64,000 bases of DNA from an uncultured Hyphomicrobiales bacterium (GCA_943908365.1 CALTTH010000011.1:11165-75164); one strand, 5' to 3'; shown: positions 11,097 to 22,611, counted from the first letter of the stretch. The notes: generated by a model not told the origin, from the letters alone. Made by a program: numbers and translations.

Positions 11097-11837
11097 TCAT
11101 GTGTTGACCTGACGAAGTGCATGAGCGAATCGCTTTCGGCGGGCTGCTTCCTGTTCGACGCTCTCCAGGCAGCTTTCGACGAAGATGAGGTGGTCGGTCG
11201 CCGCGCCACGGGCTTCCGAGGGATCTCCGGCGATGACCGCTTCCAAAATGCGGCGGTGCTGCCGGTCAAGCTCTTCGGGCACGCCAGGAAATTGATAGAG
11301 GCTGGCGAGGCTGTCGGAGATGCTGGTTTCCAGCAGGCCCTCAAGACCGGTCATGATCTGATAGAGCACGGCATTATGCGCGGCCCGTGCGACGGCCATG
11401 TGGAACCCAGCATCCAGTATCGCCAGCTCGGGAAGACCGGCGGCGAGTGCTTCTGTCAAAACGTCATAGGCGGCGGATATTCTTGTTTTGTCCTCGGCTT
11501 CGGCCCGTAGGGCCGCGAATGCTGCCGCGTCGCCTTCGAGCGATTTGCGGAGCTCCATGACATCGCGCCAATAACCGGCTTCGCTCTTCGCAAGTGGCGC
11601 AATGGACAACAGGGCGGCGCGGACGGGCTCTGCTTCCTCAGGCGAGGTGACATAAGTGCCGCCCCCCTGATGGCTGACAAGAAGCCCCCGGCTGACCAGT
11701 TGCTTGATCGCCTCCCGCAGGCTCGACCGCGAAACCCCGAGGTCGGCGGCGAGCTGTCGCTCGGGCGGAAGGCGGTCTCCGGACAGGAGATTGCCGGCGG
11801 CGATCATGGCTTCGATCCGTTCCGACAGGATGTTCAT
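11097..11837 (-). CDS. lldR: LldR-like repressor (mirror of 41000-41740)
   Basis: Identical FadR-type GntR regulator directly upstream of lldD. Confidence 0.85.
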   Translation of the reverse strand: MNILSERIEAMIAAGNLLSGDRLPPERQLAADLGVSRSSLREAIKQLVSRGLLVSHQGGGTYVTSPEEAEPVRAALLSIAPLAKSEAGYWRDVMELRKSLEGDAAAFAALRAEAEDKTRISAAYDVLTEALAAGLPELAILDAGFHMAVARAAHNAVLYQIMTGLEGLLETSISDSLASLYQFPGVPEELDRQHRRILEAVIAGDPSEARGAATDHLIFVESCLESVEQEAARRKRFAHALRQVNT

Positions 11838-11876
11838 AGTGGGGCTTCCATTGTTTCCTGAAATCGATCAGATCCT

Positions 11877-11891
11877 AATGGTAGGACCAAT
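11877..11891. promoter_or_regulatory. LldR-type operator 2 (mirror of 40946-40960)
   Basis: AATGGTAGGACCAAT on this strand, on the lldR side. Confidence 0.7.
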
Positions 11892-11961
11892 ATTGAGAGA
11901 TTCAAACGCATCCATCACATTTTCTTTACATTATCACGCCAAAGTGTCACTTTCAAGTTAC

Positions 11962-11976
11962 ATTGGTCCTACCAAT
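11962..11976. promoter_or_regulatory. LldR-type operator 1 (mirror of 40861-40875)
   Basis: ATTGGTCCTACCAAT on this strand, on the FUSC side of the divergent region. Confidence 0.7.
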
Positions 11977-12040
11977 ATACAAATCAATGGGTCATGAAGG
12001 CCGGCACCGTCGGCAACCGACATTCGGCACAGGAGGCGTC

Positions 12041-12733
12041 ATGATAAAGTGCCATAAACCTATCGGCGGTGGCTTCGACCGCTCTCGCGGGCATCCCATG
12101 GCACGGGCAATACGGCAGGCTGCACGGCGTCTCGAACTGCGATCCTATGGCCTCGTGCCCGAACACTTCAGCCGTGTTGAGGGCTACCGCGCTGGCCTTG
12201 CCATCGCCGTGCCCCTTGCCGCCGCCGTGACCGCCGGTCAGGCCGAACTAGGCTGGGCGGTCTTCGCGGCCTTCTGGACCTGCCTGTGCAACCCGCCAGG
12301 CCCGGATCGCCTGCGCCGCCACATCCTTGCGATCTTCGTTCTCTGCGGAACGTTGATCTCGTTCGCTGCGTCTTGGACTGCTTCACTGACACCTGGCGTG
12401 GACATGGTGCTCGGCCCGTTCTTCGTGTTCCTGATCGTTCTCGTCGTTGGCCGCATTATCTCCAATGGGCTTCTTGGAACGCTCCTGGCTGTTGTCGCCG
12501 TTGTTGCGATCGGTTTTCCGCACGGGTTGGGCATGGCCTTGTTTCAGGCTGCGGCCTACTTTCTAGGCGCAGCTTGGGCCTACGTTCTGATTAATCATCT
12601 GTGGCGGATCGATCCGCTGACGCCGCTGCATCGAGCGACCGACGCTGCCATTTTCCGGCTACTGGATATGACCGAGGATCTTAGCGCACTCCCCCCTTCG
12701 ATATCCATTTCCATCTCACCCTCCAGGACATAG
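12041..12733 (+). pseudogene. Truncated FUSC membrane protein (mirror of 40104-40796)
   Basis: AGGAGG before the ATG at 12041; cut at the cupin junction after about 218 codons. Confidence 0.75.
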
Positions 12734-12885
12734 AAAAAATCATCAGTCGTACCGTGCTTATGGAAAGGGTATTCGCCGATAAACCTGACGACCATCACAT
12801 CATTGTCGTTGTAGTCGGCGATCACGTGGGGGTCCCAGTGGCTTGAAAACTGGTTCAGTTTCTCATCCAAATTGATTGTTTTCAT
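12595..12885 (-). pseudogene. Truncated cupin gene (mirror of 39952-40242)
   Basis: Same junction, here near 12694; the tail is FUSC antisense. Confidence 0.75.
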
Positions 12886-13245
12886 TTGTGTTTCCTCGTT
12901 GTCCAGATGCGTAGAAACGACATGCTTCAGCGACCTCTGGACGTCCAGGTTTTTTGGCACGGACAGTAGCACTCGGTCTTGAACGATCGTGCACAAGCGA
13001 CTGGCTCCGAGTACGCGTTGCAAGACACGAGCCAGCCCGTAGGGGCCGTTTTTCATATGGTGCAGGAGCGGCATCTCGACAAAGCTGGGTTTAGGCCCGT
13101 TTTGTCACCTTTGTTCCCGATATAATAAAACGATTTCAATGGTGCAGATGTCGATGATGATGGCCAAAGTTACCCAATCAGGTTCATCGTCGTTTGTCGA
13201 AGATGTATGCGGTAAGCCAATCTTGGGAGTTAAATAAGGGCGCGA

Positions 13246-14034
13246 CTACGTTGCAGCATTGGGCACCCATATGGCAGATGCCCTGTCGCCATATGCTGTG
13301 GCGGTACCATCTAGAACGCATGTGCCGACCCAGGCACATACGACTGCATCCAGGCAATCCTCGAAGGCTTTCAATTCGTAGCCGCGGGAGGACGGGTCGG
13401 GTAAAGGCAGAGCGGATGCCACGCCCTCGATGCGACGGTCAAGCAAGCTGATGATGTCTGTCCAGACGCTTAGGAGCTTGTGCCGACGATTTATAAGGCT
13501 GTCCTCTGGCCAGTATTTGCGGGATTTCGCGTGCTTATAAGGGAGCCTTCGGTTTGCCTTTGCCAGTTCGATCAGAGCCGGATGCGGATAGACTTCGATG
13601 AGTGCAGGAAAAGATGCTCCGGATGTCAGGAGCGGATAGCCTGCTCGTGCAAAACCCAAGGTCAGATCATCACTGAGCTTTCCGGGCCGGCTTTGGCTTG
13701 GCGTATGAGTACCAGCATGTCGCGATCCATAGAGTGAAGAAATCGCGTTATCGGAAACGCGTCGTCCAGTAATGGGGTCGTTCGACAAGGGCATGTCGAT
13801 TGCAACGATACTGACTGGCGTTGCGGCGAGTTTAGCCGTCTTGGAGAGGAGAGCATGCGGGTTGGGCGTCGACCCCCGATGTCTCGCACCTTCCAATTGA
13901 TCATCAGAGAGGAATGCCTGGTAAGACGCTGCAACCCGAACAAGTCGCCAGTTAGCGCCGTGCCGTTCAACCAAGGCTACACCACTTGGCTCTGTGAATG
14001 TCCATGCTGCGTCGATGCCGAGAACTGCTGTCAT
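13246..14034 (-). CDS. DUF429-family protein (mirror of 38803-39591)
   Basis: Identical predicted RNase H-like protein. Confidence 0.75.
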   Translation of the reverse strand: MTAVLGIDAAWTFTEPSGVALVERHGANWRLVRVAASYQAFLSDDQLEGARHRGSTPNPHALLSKTAKLAATPVSIVAIDMPLSNDPITGRRVSDNAISSLYGSRHAGTHTPSQSRPGKLSDDLTLGFARAGYPLLTSGASFPALIEVYPHPALIELAKANRRLPYKHAKSRKYWPEDSLINRRHKLLSVWTDIISLLDRRIEGVASALPLPDPSSRGYELKAFEDCLDAVVCAWVGTCVLDGTATAYGDRASAIWVPNAAT

Positions 14035-14213
14035 GGAGTATGGCTATCACATGCCCTGACTTCTTGCGATATCCCGGCGCCGTCGCTGCGATCGCAACCT
14101 GAAACGACGATGACGTTTCGGTCGCTTGGAGGCGCAACTCTTTATGGCGCTTGTCGCACAGGATACGCATACGCATCGTCTTCGTTTAAAAAATATGTTC
14201 GAAGATCATTTCG

Positions 14214-14519
14214 ATGAAATCGGAAACCTTGGTGGAAATCGGCGGTCTTCTTAGGGCGGCGCGAAAAGGGCCGGGTTTGACGCAGGAGCAGGTCGCCAAG
14301 ATGGCTGGCATATCGCGCCCGCGCTACCGTAAGATTGAGACCGGAACTAGCGCCGCTCGCGCGACCACGTTGGCGAATATCGCGCGTGCGCTTAGTCTTG
14401 AACTAATGTTCATCCCGCAGTCGGTGGTGCCGGCTGTCAATGCGCTGCTTCAGCCGCATGACAGCGACGAGGATTTGCCAGCGTTCGTTCCCAGTTCCGA
14501 TAGTGACGCCGATGCCTGA
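14214..14519 (+). CDS. Orphan HipB-like regulator (mirror of 38318-38623)
   Basis: Identical Xre-family protein without hipA. Confidence 0.7.
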   Translation: MKSETLVEIGGLLRAARKGPGLTQEQVAKMAGISRPRYRKIETGTSAARATTLANIARALSLELMFIPQSVVPAVNALLQPHDSDEDLPAFVPSSDSDADA

Positions 14520-14584
14520 CCCGGATCGCGATCCAAGGCTCCATTTCGTCGCTTAAGGTGTGCGGAAAGAGCGGGATTTTGATG

Positions 14585-15082
14585 CTATCTCGATAGTCGT
14601 CGTTCGTCGTCGATCAAAGACAGACGATTTGGGATCGATGTTCCCCATGTCCACAGCACAATATTGAGGTCTGCGTCAAACGTGCCCGGAGCAAAACTCC
14701 TGACGACCAGACCGTGAAAGCCGGCTTGTTTTAAATCTAGGTCAAGCTGCTGGCTTAGCGCTTCACCGTGCATGTTCATTTCGTCTCGCCAGGTCGTGTT
14801 ACTCAGCGACTGAAGAGTGATCTGGTGCTTTTCGAGAAGGTTCGGGTCACGCGTATCGAACAACGGCTCGAAATCTGCGTCATAGGATACGAGCGTGGTA
14901 GGTTGCAGACTTCCCGCCTGATTTGCTTCTCTAAGCGCTGTCATGATGGTCAGTGACGTGTAAAGTGCCGGCATACCCTTTGGATTGAACCTGCCGCCAT
15001 AAAGTTCGGCGCCTCGTCCAGAAAGCGGCTCACGGGCGTAGAGCGGATTGAGCGCTCGGTAGAGCTTACATTTGTAGTGCAC
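14585..15082 (-). CDS. RES-domain toxin (mirror of 37755-38252)
   Basis: Identical GTG-started NAD+-degrading toxin. Confidence 0.88.
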   Translation of the reverse strand: MHYKCKLYRALNPLYAREPLSGRGAELYGGRFNPKGMPALYTSLTIMTALREANQAGSLQPTTLVSYDADFEPLFDTRDPNLLEKHQITLQSLSNTTWRDEMNMHGEALSQQLDLDLKQAGFHGLVVRSFAPGTFDADLNIVLWTWGTSIPNRLSLIDDERRLSR

Positions 15083-15090
15083 CGGCCCGG

Positions 15091-15444
15091 TCAGGCATGG
15101 ATTCCGGCATCAATGGCATCGATATAATCGAGCACTTCATCAGCCCGGCCGTTCCGCACGAGTTGCATTGCGGTGTGGCCGGAAAAGCCTGAAAGGGGTT
15201 CTGAACGATACCAGGCATATGCCATGAGCGCAGATCCGAACCGAGGCTCGACCTTATTGACGACCTCGATCATTTCACGCAGGCGCCTCTGGGTCTTGTC
15301 GGATCTGATCCGGTCTTTGCGCTGGACGGCGTCTTTGCCAAGTCCAGCGCTACGCGCGATGTCCTCGCTTGTGGTGTGAAGAACGTCAGCGATCTTGTTG
15401 GGCGCAAACAAGCCATCATCAGCGTACTGTGTCAGAGCCATCAT
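15091..15444 (-). CDS. MbcA/ParS-type antitoxin (mirror of 37393-37746)
   Basis: Identical antitoxin nine bases before the RES toxin. Confidence 0.88.
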   Translation of the reverse strand: MMALTQYADDGLFAPNKIADVLHTTSEDIARSAGLGKDAVQRKDRIRSDKTQRRLREMIEVVNKVEPRFGSALMAYAWYRSEPLSGFSGHTAMQLVRNGRADEVLDYIDAIDAGIHA

Positions 15445-15578
15445 CAAAACCTTCCGCGTTTGCCGCTAATTATGACGCAATATAGCGTCATTTAATTCGG
15501 CATTGAAGTCACGGTGCAGAAGTGTGGATCGCTCACGAAACCTTCAGACGGCTTGCCACCGGATCGATATCACGCTTA

Positions 15579-16025
15579 TCAATGAGGGATAATTGGCTTG
15601 TTCTCGAAGCGAATTCTAAAGTTTCGGCGCTGGAAGTCCTCCCGAAAACAGACGAAGACAAGTTCGAGATCATGGGACGCGTCGTGTCTGCCCAGAAGGC
15701 TGAGAGAGGCGATGATGACGCCGTTATATCCACGGGTAATGCGAAACGCCGCGTTGCGCATGACAATTGCATCAGGATCGGCACGGTCTTCACGACGTTC
15801 ATAGATGACCCAGAAGCGGGCGGCTTTCCAAGTCACTTCGAGTTGCTCTTTGACTTTGGCAAGGAACTCCTCGGCGCTCATAGAGGGTCCCCACGGCAGC
15901 GGCGTCTCGCCGGTATCGTCCGCGACACTGAAATAGCCATCGTACTTAACACCAGAATTGAGCAGTTGCTCGATCCTGAGAAATGCATTGTCTTCAGAAA
16001 TGGTCGTCTTGAACAGGATTGCCAT
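15579..16025 (-). CDS. Hypothetical protein (mirror of 36812-37258)
   Basis: Identical unrecognised 148-residue protein; an antisense frame of 180 codons competes. Confidence 0.45.
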   Translation of the reverse strand: MAILFKTTISEDNAFLRIEQLLNSGVKYDGYFSVADDTGETPLPWGPSMSAEEFLAKVKEQLEVTWKAARFWVIYERREDRADPDAIVMRNAAFRITRGYNGVIIASLSLLGRHDASHDLELVFVCFREDFQRRNFRIRFENKPIIPH

Positions 16026-16467
16026 AACCGGGCCGTCTCATCGATATCGATCCGTTGCGGGTAGAACATCCATGCGATGAATACCAGTGCCTTGCGCTTC
16101 CTTTGAAAGAGCGGAGTTTATCGGACACTGAAGGTAGGCTTGCTTGGCGAAGCGATTGGTGGACTTTTGTCGACGACTACGAGGGTGTTAAACCAGCGTC
16201 TAGTCAGACTTCGAGCTGTTACCCGATGCGATGATTGAGCTATTCGCGAGCGAAGCTTGTTTATCTCAACCGCCAGGAATGTCGTGATGAGCGGTCAATT
16301 TTCCACGTCCGGTGGGCGACCATGTCAATTTGCTGACCCTATGTCGGTTTGCAGTCTCGCGGTTTAGAGTTCATGTGATAATGGATGGTGCTGTAAGTCA
16401 CCACCCTATCGATCTGTGTGTAAAAGTCGGGAGAGGTGGCGTCCAAACCCTTGTAGCAGGATAGCTC

Positions 16468-17214
16468 ATGCGCATCTTTCTTGTTCGTCACGGCGAATCC
16501 CTGGGTAATCTGGACGAGCGTGCTTACAGTCAGTTTGGCGATCACAATGTCCCGTTGACGCAGTGGGGATATCGCCAGGCGCGTGAAGCTGGATCTGTGA
16601 TCGCAGCCTATCTTGCAGGACTGGCCGAACCGGGGTTAGAGACGCTTCGCATATGGTACTCACCGTTCATGCGCACGCGCCAAAGCAAGGACGCTCTACT
16701 CGACGCCTTGCCTGCCGAGAGCATCGGCAAGGTCCGCGAGGATTATCTCCTGCGGGAGCAGGATTTCGGGCTCTTCACGGAAATTTATGACCATGCTGAG
16801 CGCAAGCAGAAGTTTCCCGACGAATTCGAAAAATGGGCGAGACTACGCAGCAATAGCGGCAAATTCTATGCCCGGCCGCCCGATGGCGAAAGTCGTGCCG
16901 ATGTAGCGCAGCGGATGCGGCTGTTCCTGCAGACTATTATGCACGAGGCGCGGCACGGCCACGACAATGTGGTGATTGTCGGCCACGGTGTTACCAATCG
17001 TGCCTTCGAGATGAGTTTCCTTCAGCATCCGGTTGACTGGTTTGAACGATCCGTCAATCCCGGTAACTCCGACGTCACGCTGATCGAGGGGACGCGCGAG
17101 ATCGGATACACCTCCAGGCTGCTCCATCAAGCGAGTGATCGTCAGCCTGGCCAGAATGAACTGCGAGAGGTATATGGCGCGCAGGTAACCGTTAGGCCAG
17201 GGCCGCAGGCATGA
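16468..17214 (+). CDS. Histidine phosphatase (mirror of 35623-36369)
   Basis: Identical enzyme with RHGE at 7-10 and H173. Confidence 0.85.
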   Translation: MRIFLVRHGESLGNLDERAYSQFGDHNVPLTQWGYRQAREAGSVIAAYLAGLAEPGLETLRIWYSPFMRTRQSKDALLDALPAESIGKVREDYLLREQDFGLFTEIYDHAERKQKFPDEFEKWARLRSNSGKFYARPPDGESRADVAQRMRLFLQTIMHEARHGHDNVVIVGHGVTNRAFEMSFLQHPVDWFERSVNPGNSDVTLIEGTREIGYTSRLLHQASDRQPGQNELREVYGAQVTVRPGPQA

Positions 17215-17366
17215 GAGAGCTTCATTGAGCGCTTCAGGTCGAAGATCAGCACATCAGTCGGAACCGGTTCGTTAACAGTTTTGGTCAGTGCGAGATTGTA
17301 CACCGCTTCGACATTTCCCACTGGAACGGCTACCATAGGTCTACTCGCTGCGGGGGAGATGAAGAG

Positions 17367-17588
17367 ATGGAGCAGGGCTCAGTTTTTAAGACCAATCGTG
17401 GTCAAGCGGTCCACGTCCCGAAAGCAGTCGCTCTGCCGGATGATGTTAAACGCGTCGATATCGTTGCGATCGGACGCACCCGCATCATAGCGCCGGCCGG
17501 GGAGATATGGGATAGCTGGTTCGACGGACCCAAAGTGACGACTGACTTTATGGATGGGCGCGACCGGCCTGCTGCGCAGGAGCGCTAG
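17367..17588 (+). CDS. vapB: Orphan VapB-like antitoxin (mirror of 35249-35470)
   Basis: Identical 73-residue protein without a vapC neighbour. Confidence 0.8.
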   Translation: MEQGSVFKTNRGQAVHVPKAVALPDDVKRVDIVAIGRTRIIAPAGEIWDSWFDGPKVTTDFMDGRDRPAAQER

Positions 17589-17682
17589 GCATCGAATGTC
17601 AGGAATTAAGCGACAACTCTAGCCATCGAACGCTCCGCGGTTCGCATGGTTTGATCCACCAATTCGCTGTGGTCTCGGACAC

Positions 17683-18489
17683 ATGACACAAGGGAAATTC
17701 AAGATAGTCAGTGCCCGGATGAGAGGCGTGGATGCGGTTTTGGCCGACACGTCTCATACGTTCGGTCGACATACCCATGATCAATTCGGGATCGGCGTCA
17801 TCCTACGCGGTGCGCAGAAGTCCATGAGCGCACGCGGCATCGTGGAGGCTGAGGCCGGCGATGTCATCACGGTCAATCCCGGCGAGGTGCACGATGGCTC
17901 ACCGTTGGGGGAGAACGGCCGAGCCTGGCAGATGCTCTATTTCGACCCGGCTGCCGTGGCTGGCGCAATCAGCGACCTGACGGAAGGTAGTGCCGGCAGC
18001 GCGGAGTTTTCATGCCCCGCCTTGCGTGATCCGGCATCGGCGGCGTGTTTCCTGTCTCTCTTTCGGGCGGTCACTGATCCGCACGGCGGCCATAGCGAGA
18101 TCGAAGGTAGGGAGAACCTGTTGCGGCTGCTGTCACGGCTTATCGAGCGCCGAGATCAAAAGCCACCAAGTGCCCCCACGGCAATTGGCCAAGCGCGCGA
18201 GCGTATTGACGATGATCCCTCTGCGCCGCTGTCGCTGGGCGAGTTGGCTGCAATCGGCGGGGTCAGCGAGTTCCATCTTGTGCGCGGCTTCTCGAAGGCG
18301 ACTGGCCTTACGCCACATGCGTATCTCGTCCAGCGCAGGCTGCAAAGAGCGCGACAGATGATTGCCGGTGGCACGACGTTGGCGGATGCGGCGCATGCAT
18401 GCGGCTTCGCCGACCAAAGCCACATGACACGGCTTTTCATCCGCGCTTACGGCATGTCGCCCGGCGTCTACGCTGCCGCGATGAAGTAA
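17683..18489 (+). CDS. AraC-family regulator (mirror of 34348-35154)
   Basis: Identical cupin-sensor plus double helix-turn-helix regulator. Confidence 0.88.
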   Translation: MTQGKFKIVSARMRGVDAVLADTSHTFGRHTHDQFGIGVILRGAQKSMSARGIVEAEAGDVITVNPGEVHDGSPLGENGRAWQMLYFDPAAVAGAISDLTEGSAGSAEFSCPALRDPASAACFLSLFRAVTDPHGGHSEIEGRENLLRLLSRLIERRDQKPPSAPTAIGQARERIDDDPSAPLSLGELAAIGGVSEFHLVRGFSKATGLTPHAYLVQRRLQRARQMIAGGTTLADAAHACGFADQSHMTRLFIRAYGMSPGVYAAAMK

Positions 18490-18559
18490 GCTGCAATTTC
18501 CTTCAAGACGTTGCACGGCGAGCCCCGGCATATGGTTCGAGATCAACCGAGCCAAAAAT

Positions 18560-19237
18560 ATGCCCACACAGTTTCGCTACGCACCTGAAATCCGACACCA
18601 GTTCCCGCAACTTTGCTCACGCACGCTCCTTGTAGACGGCATCAACGCGAAGTCCGATGCTTCCATCGAGATCGCGCGACTAAACGCAATTGCCGACAAG
18701 CGGCTTGTCGCTGCCAGCGAAGGCGAGTTTCCCGAGATACAAGCGTGGCGGCGCGCCTTCGCCGCGATGGGCCTGAAGCCGACGCAATATCGATGTGCGT
18801 CCGAGGCTCTATTACGTCGCTACCGGAAAGAAGGGTCACTTCCCACCCTTCATCCGCTGATCGACCTGTGCAATGCGGCTTCGCTTGCCTTCGCTATTCC
18901 GGTCGCGGTCTTTGATACGAGCAAGATCATGGGCACGCTGACCGTGCGGTTTGCTCGCGGCGACGAAACCTATGAATCCTTTTCCGGTGACATCGAGCAT
19001 CCCGAAGCCGGCGAAGTCATCTTTGCCGACGATGACGGACGCGCCCATGCGCGCCGCTGGACGAACCGGCAAAGCGGCTGGTCCGCTGTTCGTTCCACTA
19101 CTGCGCAAGCTCTGGTCGTCACCGAAGCCCTGCACGAAATGGGTGATGAGGATACCGCCGCCCTCACATCCTCGCTTGCCGCGGCGCTGTCCGCGATCTG
19201 GCCCGCCGCTGCGCTAACACGAATGGAACCGGTATGA
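18560..19237 (+). CDS. B3/B4-domain protein (mirror of 33600-34277)
   Basis: Identical PheT-like editing-domain protein between the AraC regulator and the exporter. Confidence 0.8.
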   Translation: MPTQFRYAPEIRHQFPQLCSRTLLVDGINAKSDASIEIARLNAIADKRLVAASEGEFPEIQAWRRAFAAMGLKPTQYRCASEALLRRYRKEGSLPTLHPLIDLCNAASLAFAIPVAVFDTSKIMGTLTVRFARGDETYESFSGDIEHPEAGEVIFADDDGRAHARRWTNRQSGWSAVRSTTAQALVVTEALHEMGDEDTAALTSSLAAALSAIWPAAALTRMEPV

Positions 19238-19845
19238 CGCTTGAATTTCTACTGACCTCGTTGATCATTGTCGCATCGCCCGGTACCGGTGCGATCTACA
19301 CGATGGCCGCCGGTCTCTCGGGCGGCGCACGCGCTAGCCTCGTTGCGGCCTTCGGCTGCACGCTCGGTATTGTCCCGCATATTCTGGCTGCGATCAGCGG
19401 CCTCGCCGCCCTGCTGCATACAAGCGCACTTGCCTTTCAGATCCTCAAATACCTCGGGGTCGCCTATCTGCTCTACATGGCATGGTTGATGTTCCGTGAT
19501 CGTAAAATGCTGAGCCTGAACGAAGAGGCAAGCACCAAGAGCGTTCGGCAGGTGATCGTCTCTGCGATCCTCATCAACCTACTCAACCCTAAGCTCTCGA
19601 TTTTTTTCTTTGCCTTCCTGCCGCAATTCGTGCGGCCCGGCGATGCAGCACCTGTTAGCAGTATGCTGGAATTGAGCCTGGTGTTCATGGCGATGACCTT
19701 CGTGATCTTCGCTACCTATGGGGCCTTTGCCGCCGCTATGCGGCGGCACGTCGTATCCAGCGCTTTGGTGCAAGTATGGATGCGGCGCGGTTTCGCGGTA
19801 GGTTTCGCTAGCCTTGCTGCGCAGCTGGCATTCACCCAGAGATGA
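19234..19845 (+). CDS. LysE-family exporter (mirror of 32992-33603)
   Basis: Identical six-helix exporter; ATGA overlap with the B3/B4 gene. Confidence 0.87.
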   Translation: MTLEFLLTSLIIVASPGTGAIYTMAAGLSGGARASLVAAFGCTLGIVPHILAAISGLAALLHTSALAFQILKYLGVAYLLYMAWLMFRDRKMLSLNEEASTKSVRQVIVSAILINLLNPKLSIFFFAFLPQFVRPGDAAPVSSMLELSLVFMAMTFVIFATYGAFAAAMRRHVVSSALVQVWMRRGFAVGFASLAAQLAFTQR

Positions 19846-20040
19846 AGTCACTAGATGTCGCAAATTTTTTGACTCTTGAAATCTGCCTTAAGTGGGCTGG
19901 CTGCAAGCCGTGCGGGCGCGATGCGCGCAGACCCTTGCACGCCATGCTCCCGTGTGCCCGTTTGTCTCGCGAGCAGCATTCACAGCATTGCTGTATTTTA
20001 TGGATCCCACTACGAGACTTTGCTAGCGTCGCTATGAAAA

Positions 20041-20322
20041 ATGGGAGTGCGATTGGTGCCAGGGTCAGGTAATTCCTTCACGACGAGTGATCTTTCCAGG
20101 AAGTCTGGTGATATTATCGCTGAGGCGCTTCGTCATCCGGTGACGATCATGCAGCGCAACAAGCCTCGTCTAGTCCTTCTTAATATTGAGGATTATGAAC
20201 GCCTGATGCGGCGGTCTGATCTGCGTTTGGTCGACACCATTGATAGTATGTCTGAGGCTTTGCTGGACGAATTTGAGGCAGCGGTCGATGCGTATGCGGA
20301 AACTGAAGAGTTGGTTCGGTGA
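20041..20322 (+). CDS. Phd/YefM-family antitoxin (mirror of 32515-32796)
   Basis: Identical 93-residue antitoxin; its toxin partner just downstream is frameshifted. Confidence 0.8.
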   Translation: MGVRLVPGSGNSFTTSDLSRKSGDIIAEALRHPVTIMQRNKPRLVLLNIEDYERLMRRSDLRLVDTIDSMSEALLDEFEAAVDAYAETEELVR

Positions 20323-20734
20323 GCGGTTTCAATGAAATCGAGACTGCAGTCGTAATTCGTTACCCTTACCTGTGGAGCCGGGAGGCGCCCCTTGTGAAAC
20401 TGAAGGTCGAAAAGGTCGACCTGTAGTTGTTGGCGTAAGGCTCGCCCGTCCGAATGGCGATCTGGTTCTTTTCTTTCCTATTACGACGAAGCATCCGGAA
20501 GCTAATCGTTTTGCTTTTGAGATCCCGGCGATCGAAAAGCGTCGTGCTGGTCTAGATGCAGATATACGGCTCTGGATCATTCTGGATGAGTATAACAGCG
20601 ACGTCATCGGGCATTCCTTCTATCTTGAGCCAGAGCCGCCCGTGGGACGGTTCAGTAAAGCGTTTTTCCTTCCTATTCTTCGGGAGTTTATCGCGCGTCG
20701 TCGGTCGTCCAGCGAGGTCCACCGCGCTCGATAG
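20319..20734 (+). pseudogene. Frameshifted PemK-like toxin (mirror of 32103-32518)
   Basis: GTG start overlapping the Phd stop; frame lost in a GGCGCCCC run near 20382 and recovered in the plus-one frame. Confidence 0.75.
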
Positions 20735-20949
20735 TGTATGATCTTTTTAACAGTTTGTGCGACCGATAGCTGGTTTTGAGCGACATGGAGAGCGTTCAGA
20801 CTAAACTTTCCGTCGACAAGCATGGGCTGATCAAGTGGCCCGGCTCGATGACATTTGCTCCGTTCAGTTCGTGTTCCGGATGGCCTGCAGCCGGCGCGAG
20901 GCACACGAAATCTCAATCTGAATGTCTCAGTTGACACCGGTGATTCCAA

Positions 20950-22188
20950 TCACGTTTTCTCGGGCGCTTCGAGACTATCGATCTTGCGAAGCTTGGGAAA
21001 ACGCGCCGCCCAGATGGCTGCGACCATAAGCGTGCCGATTCCTCCGATGACGACGGAGTGCACCGCGCCGAAAACGGATGCCATGCTGCCCGCGCGAAAT
21101 TCGCCCAGTTCGTTGGAAGCTCCGACGAAGACCATGTTGACGGCGTTGACACGGCCACGCACCTCATCCGGTGTCCAGAGCGCGATCAGCGTTTCACGAA
21201 CATAGACCGACACCATGTCCGCTGCGCCCATTACCACCAGGGCGGCAATGGACACCCATGGCGCAGCTGAGAGCCCGAAGACCACCGTTGCGCCACCGAA
21301 GAGGGCAACGCCTGCAAACATCATCACGCCGGCATGGTGGCGGATCGGATGGAAGGCCAGAAAGATTGCGACGAGGATCGCGCCAATGCCTGGTGCCGCG
21401 CGCAAGAGACCAAGCCCCCAGGGTCCAAGCGTCAGCACCTCCTTGGCGAAGATCGGCATCAGCGCCACCGCACCACCCAGAAGAACTGCGAAAAGATCGA
21501 GAGAGATCGCGCCCAGCACCACCTTTTCATGAGAGATGAACCGGAAGCCTGCGAGCATGCTTTCCAGCGTCACCGCGCGTGGTGTTGTTCGCTGCTCCGG
21601 CTTCCTGATTATGAAGGCAAGGATAGCCGAGAGCGCAAAGAGCGCAAGGGCGACCGAATAGGCGACAACCGGGCTTGCGCCATAGAGCAGACCACCGGCA
21701 ACCGGGCCAAGAATGGACGCCAGTTGCCATGACGATGAATTCCAAGCAATCGCATTAGGCAGATCGCTTTCCGGCACTAGGTTCGGCGCAAGCGACTGCA
21801 CAGCCGGACCCATGAATGCCCGCTCTATGCCGAACAGGATGAGAATGAGAAAGACGAGCGATGGCGTAAAGGCATGCGCGAGCGTCAGTCCCAAGAGCGC
21901 GGCCGCGCAGGCACAGGCAACGAGTAGGCAAAGCGACATGATCATGCGGCGATTATGACGGTCTGCGACCGTTCCGGTCACCAGAATGAGAAGCAGCGAT
22001 GGCAGGAACTGAAAAAGCCCGATCAGGCCCAGATAGAAGGCGTTGCCCGTGACCTCATACATCTGCCAGCCGACCGATACGCTGACGATCTGCACTGCAA
22101 AGGCGGAGAGGAAGCGTGCGGAGAAAAATTGCCGGTAGGCGGGGTGGCGAAATGCGCCGAAGCGGCTTTCACCGGCTAATAAGGACAT
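20950..22188 (-). CDS. MFS_3/EntS-like exporter (mirror of 30649-31887)
   Basis: Identical 412-residue membrane transporter of unknown substrate with motif A GTVADRHNRR. Confidence 0.85.
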   Translation of the reverse strand: MSLLAGESRFGAFRHPAYRQFFSARFLSAFAVQIVSVSVGWQMYEVTGNAFYLGLIGLFQFLPSLLLILVTGTVADRHNRRMIMSLCLLVACACAAALLGLTLAHAFTPSLVFLILILFGIERAFMGPAVQSLAPNLVPESDLPNAIAWNSSSWQLASILGPVAGGLLYGASPVVAYSVALALFALSAILAFIIRKPEQRTTPRAVTLESMLAGFRFISHEKVVLGAISLDLFAVLLGGAVALMPIFAKEVLTLGPWGLGLLRAAPGIGAILVAIFLAFHPIRHHAGVMMFAGVALFGGATVVFGLSAAPWVSIAALVVMGAADMVSVYVRETLIALWTPDEVRGRVNAVNMVFVGASNELGEFRAGSMASVFGAVHSVVIGGIGTLMVAAIWAARFPKLRKIDSLEAPEKT

Positions 22189-22611
22189 TGTGGTGATCTC
22201 TTATAAATTGGGTGGCGTCTTGGGTAGTGACCTTGATGTCATACACTAGGAGATGACAATGCGCTTTAGTGGCTGGAGATATTCGCAAGCATGGTGAAGC
22301 CCTTTTTCTAGTTTCGACGACAGGCTTTGCTTGATCTCTATTGTCCAAGGGTTTTGGTCTGGAGGGTGAGCAGAAGATCGATCTCGGGACCGGCCGCCGC
22401 CGCTGTTGGCACAAGGCTACAACGGCAGCATTTGACCTCATGAACGGGGTCGGACATAGCATTAGGGCGAGCTCCCCCTAAGTCGCGGACGATGTGGAAG
22501 CAACTGTCGTCTGGCAGAGATATTCAGGATGAGGACGGAGAAGAGGCGTGATGGATATTGACAATATTTGCTACGCTTCCGATGATTTCAGGAGAACGAA
22601 AGGGCAGTCTG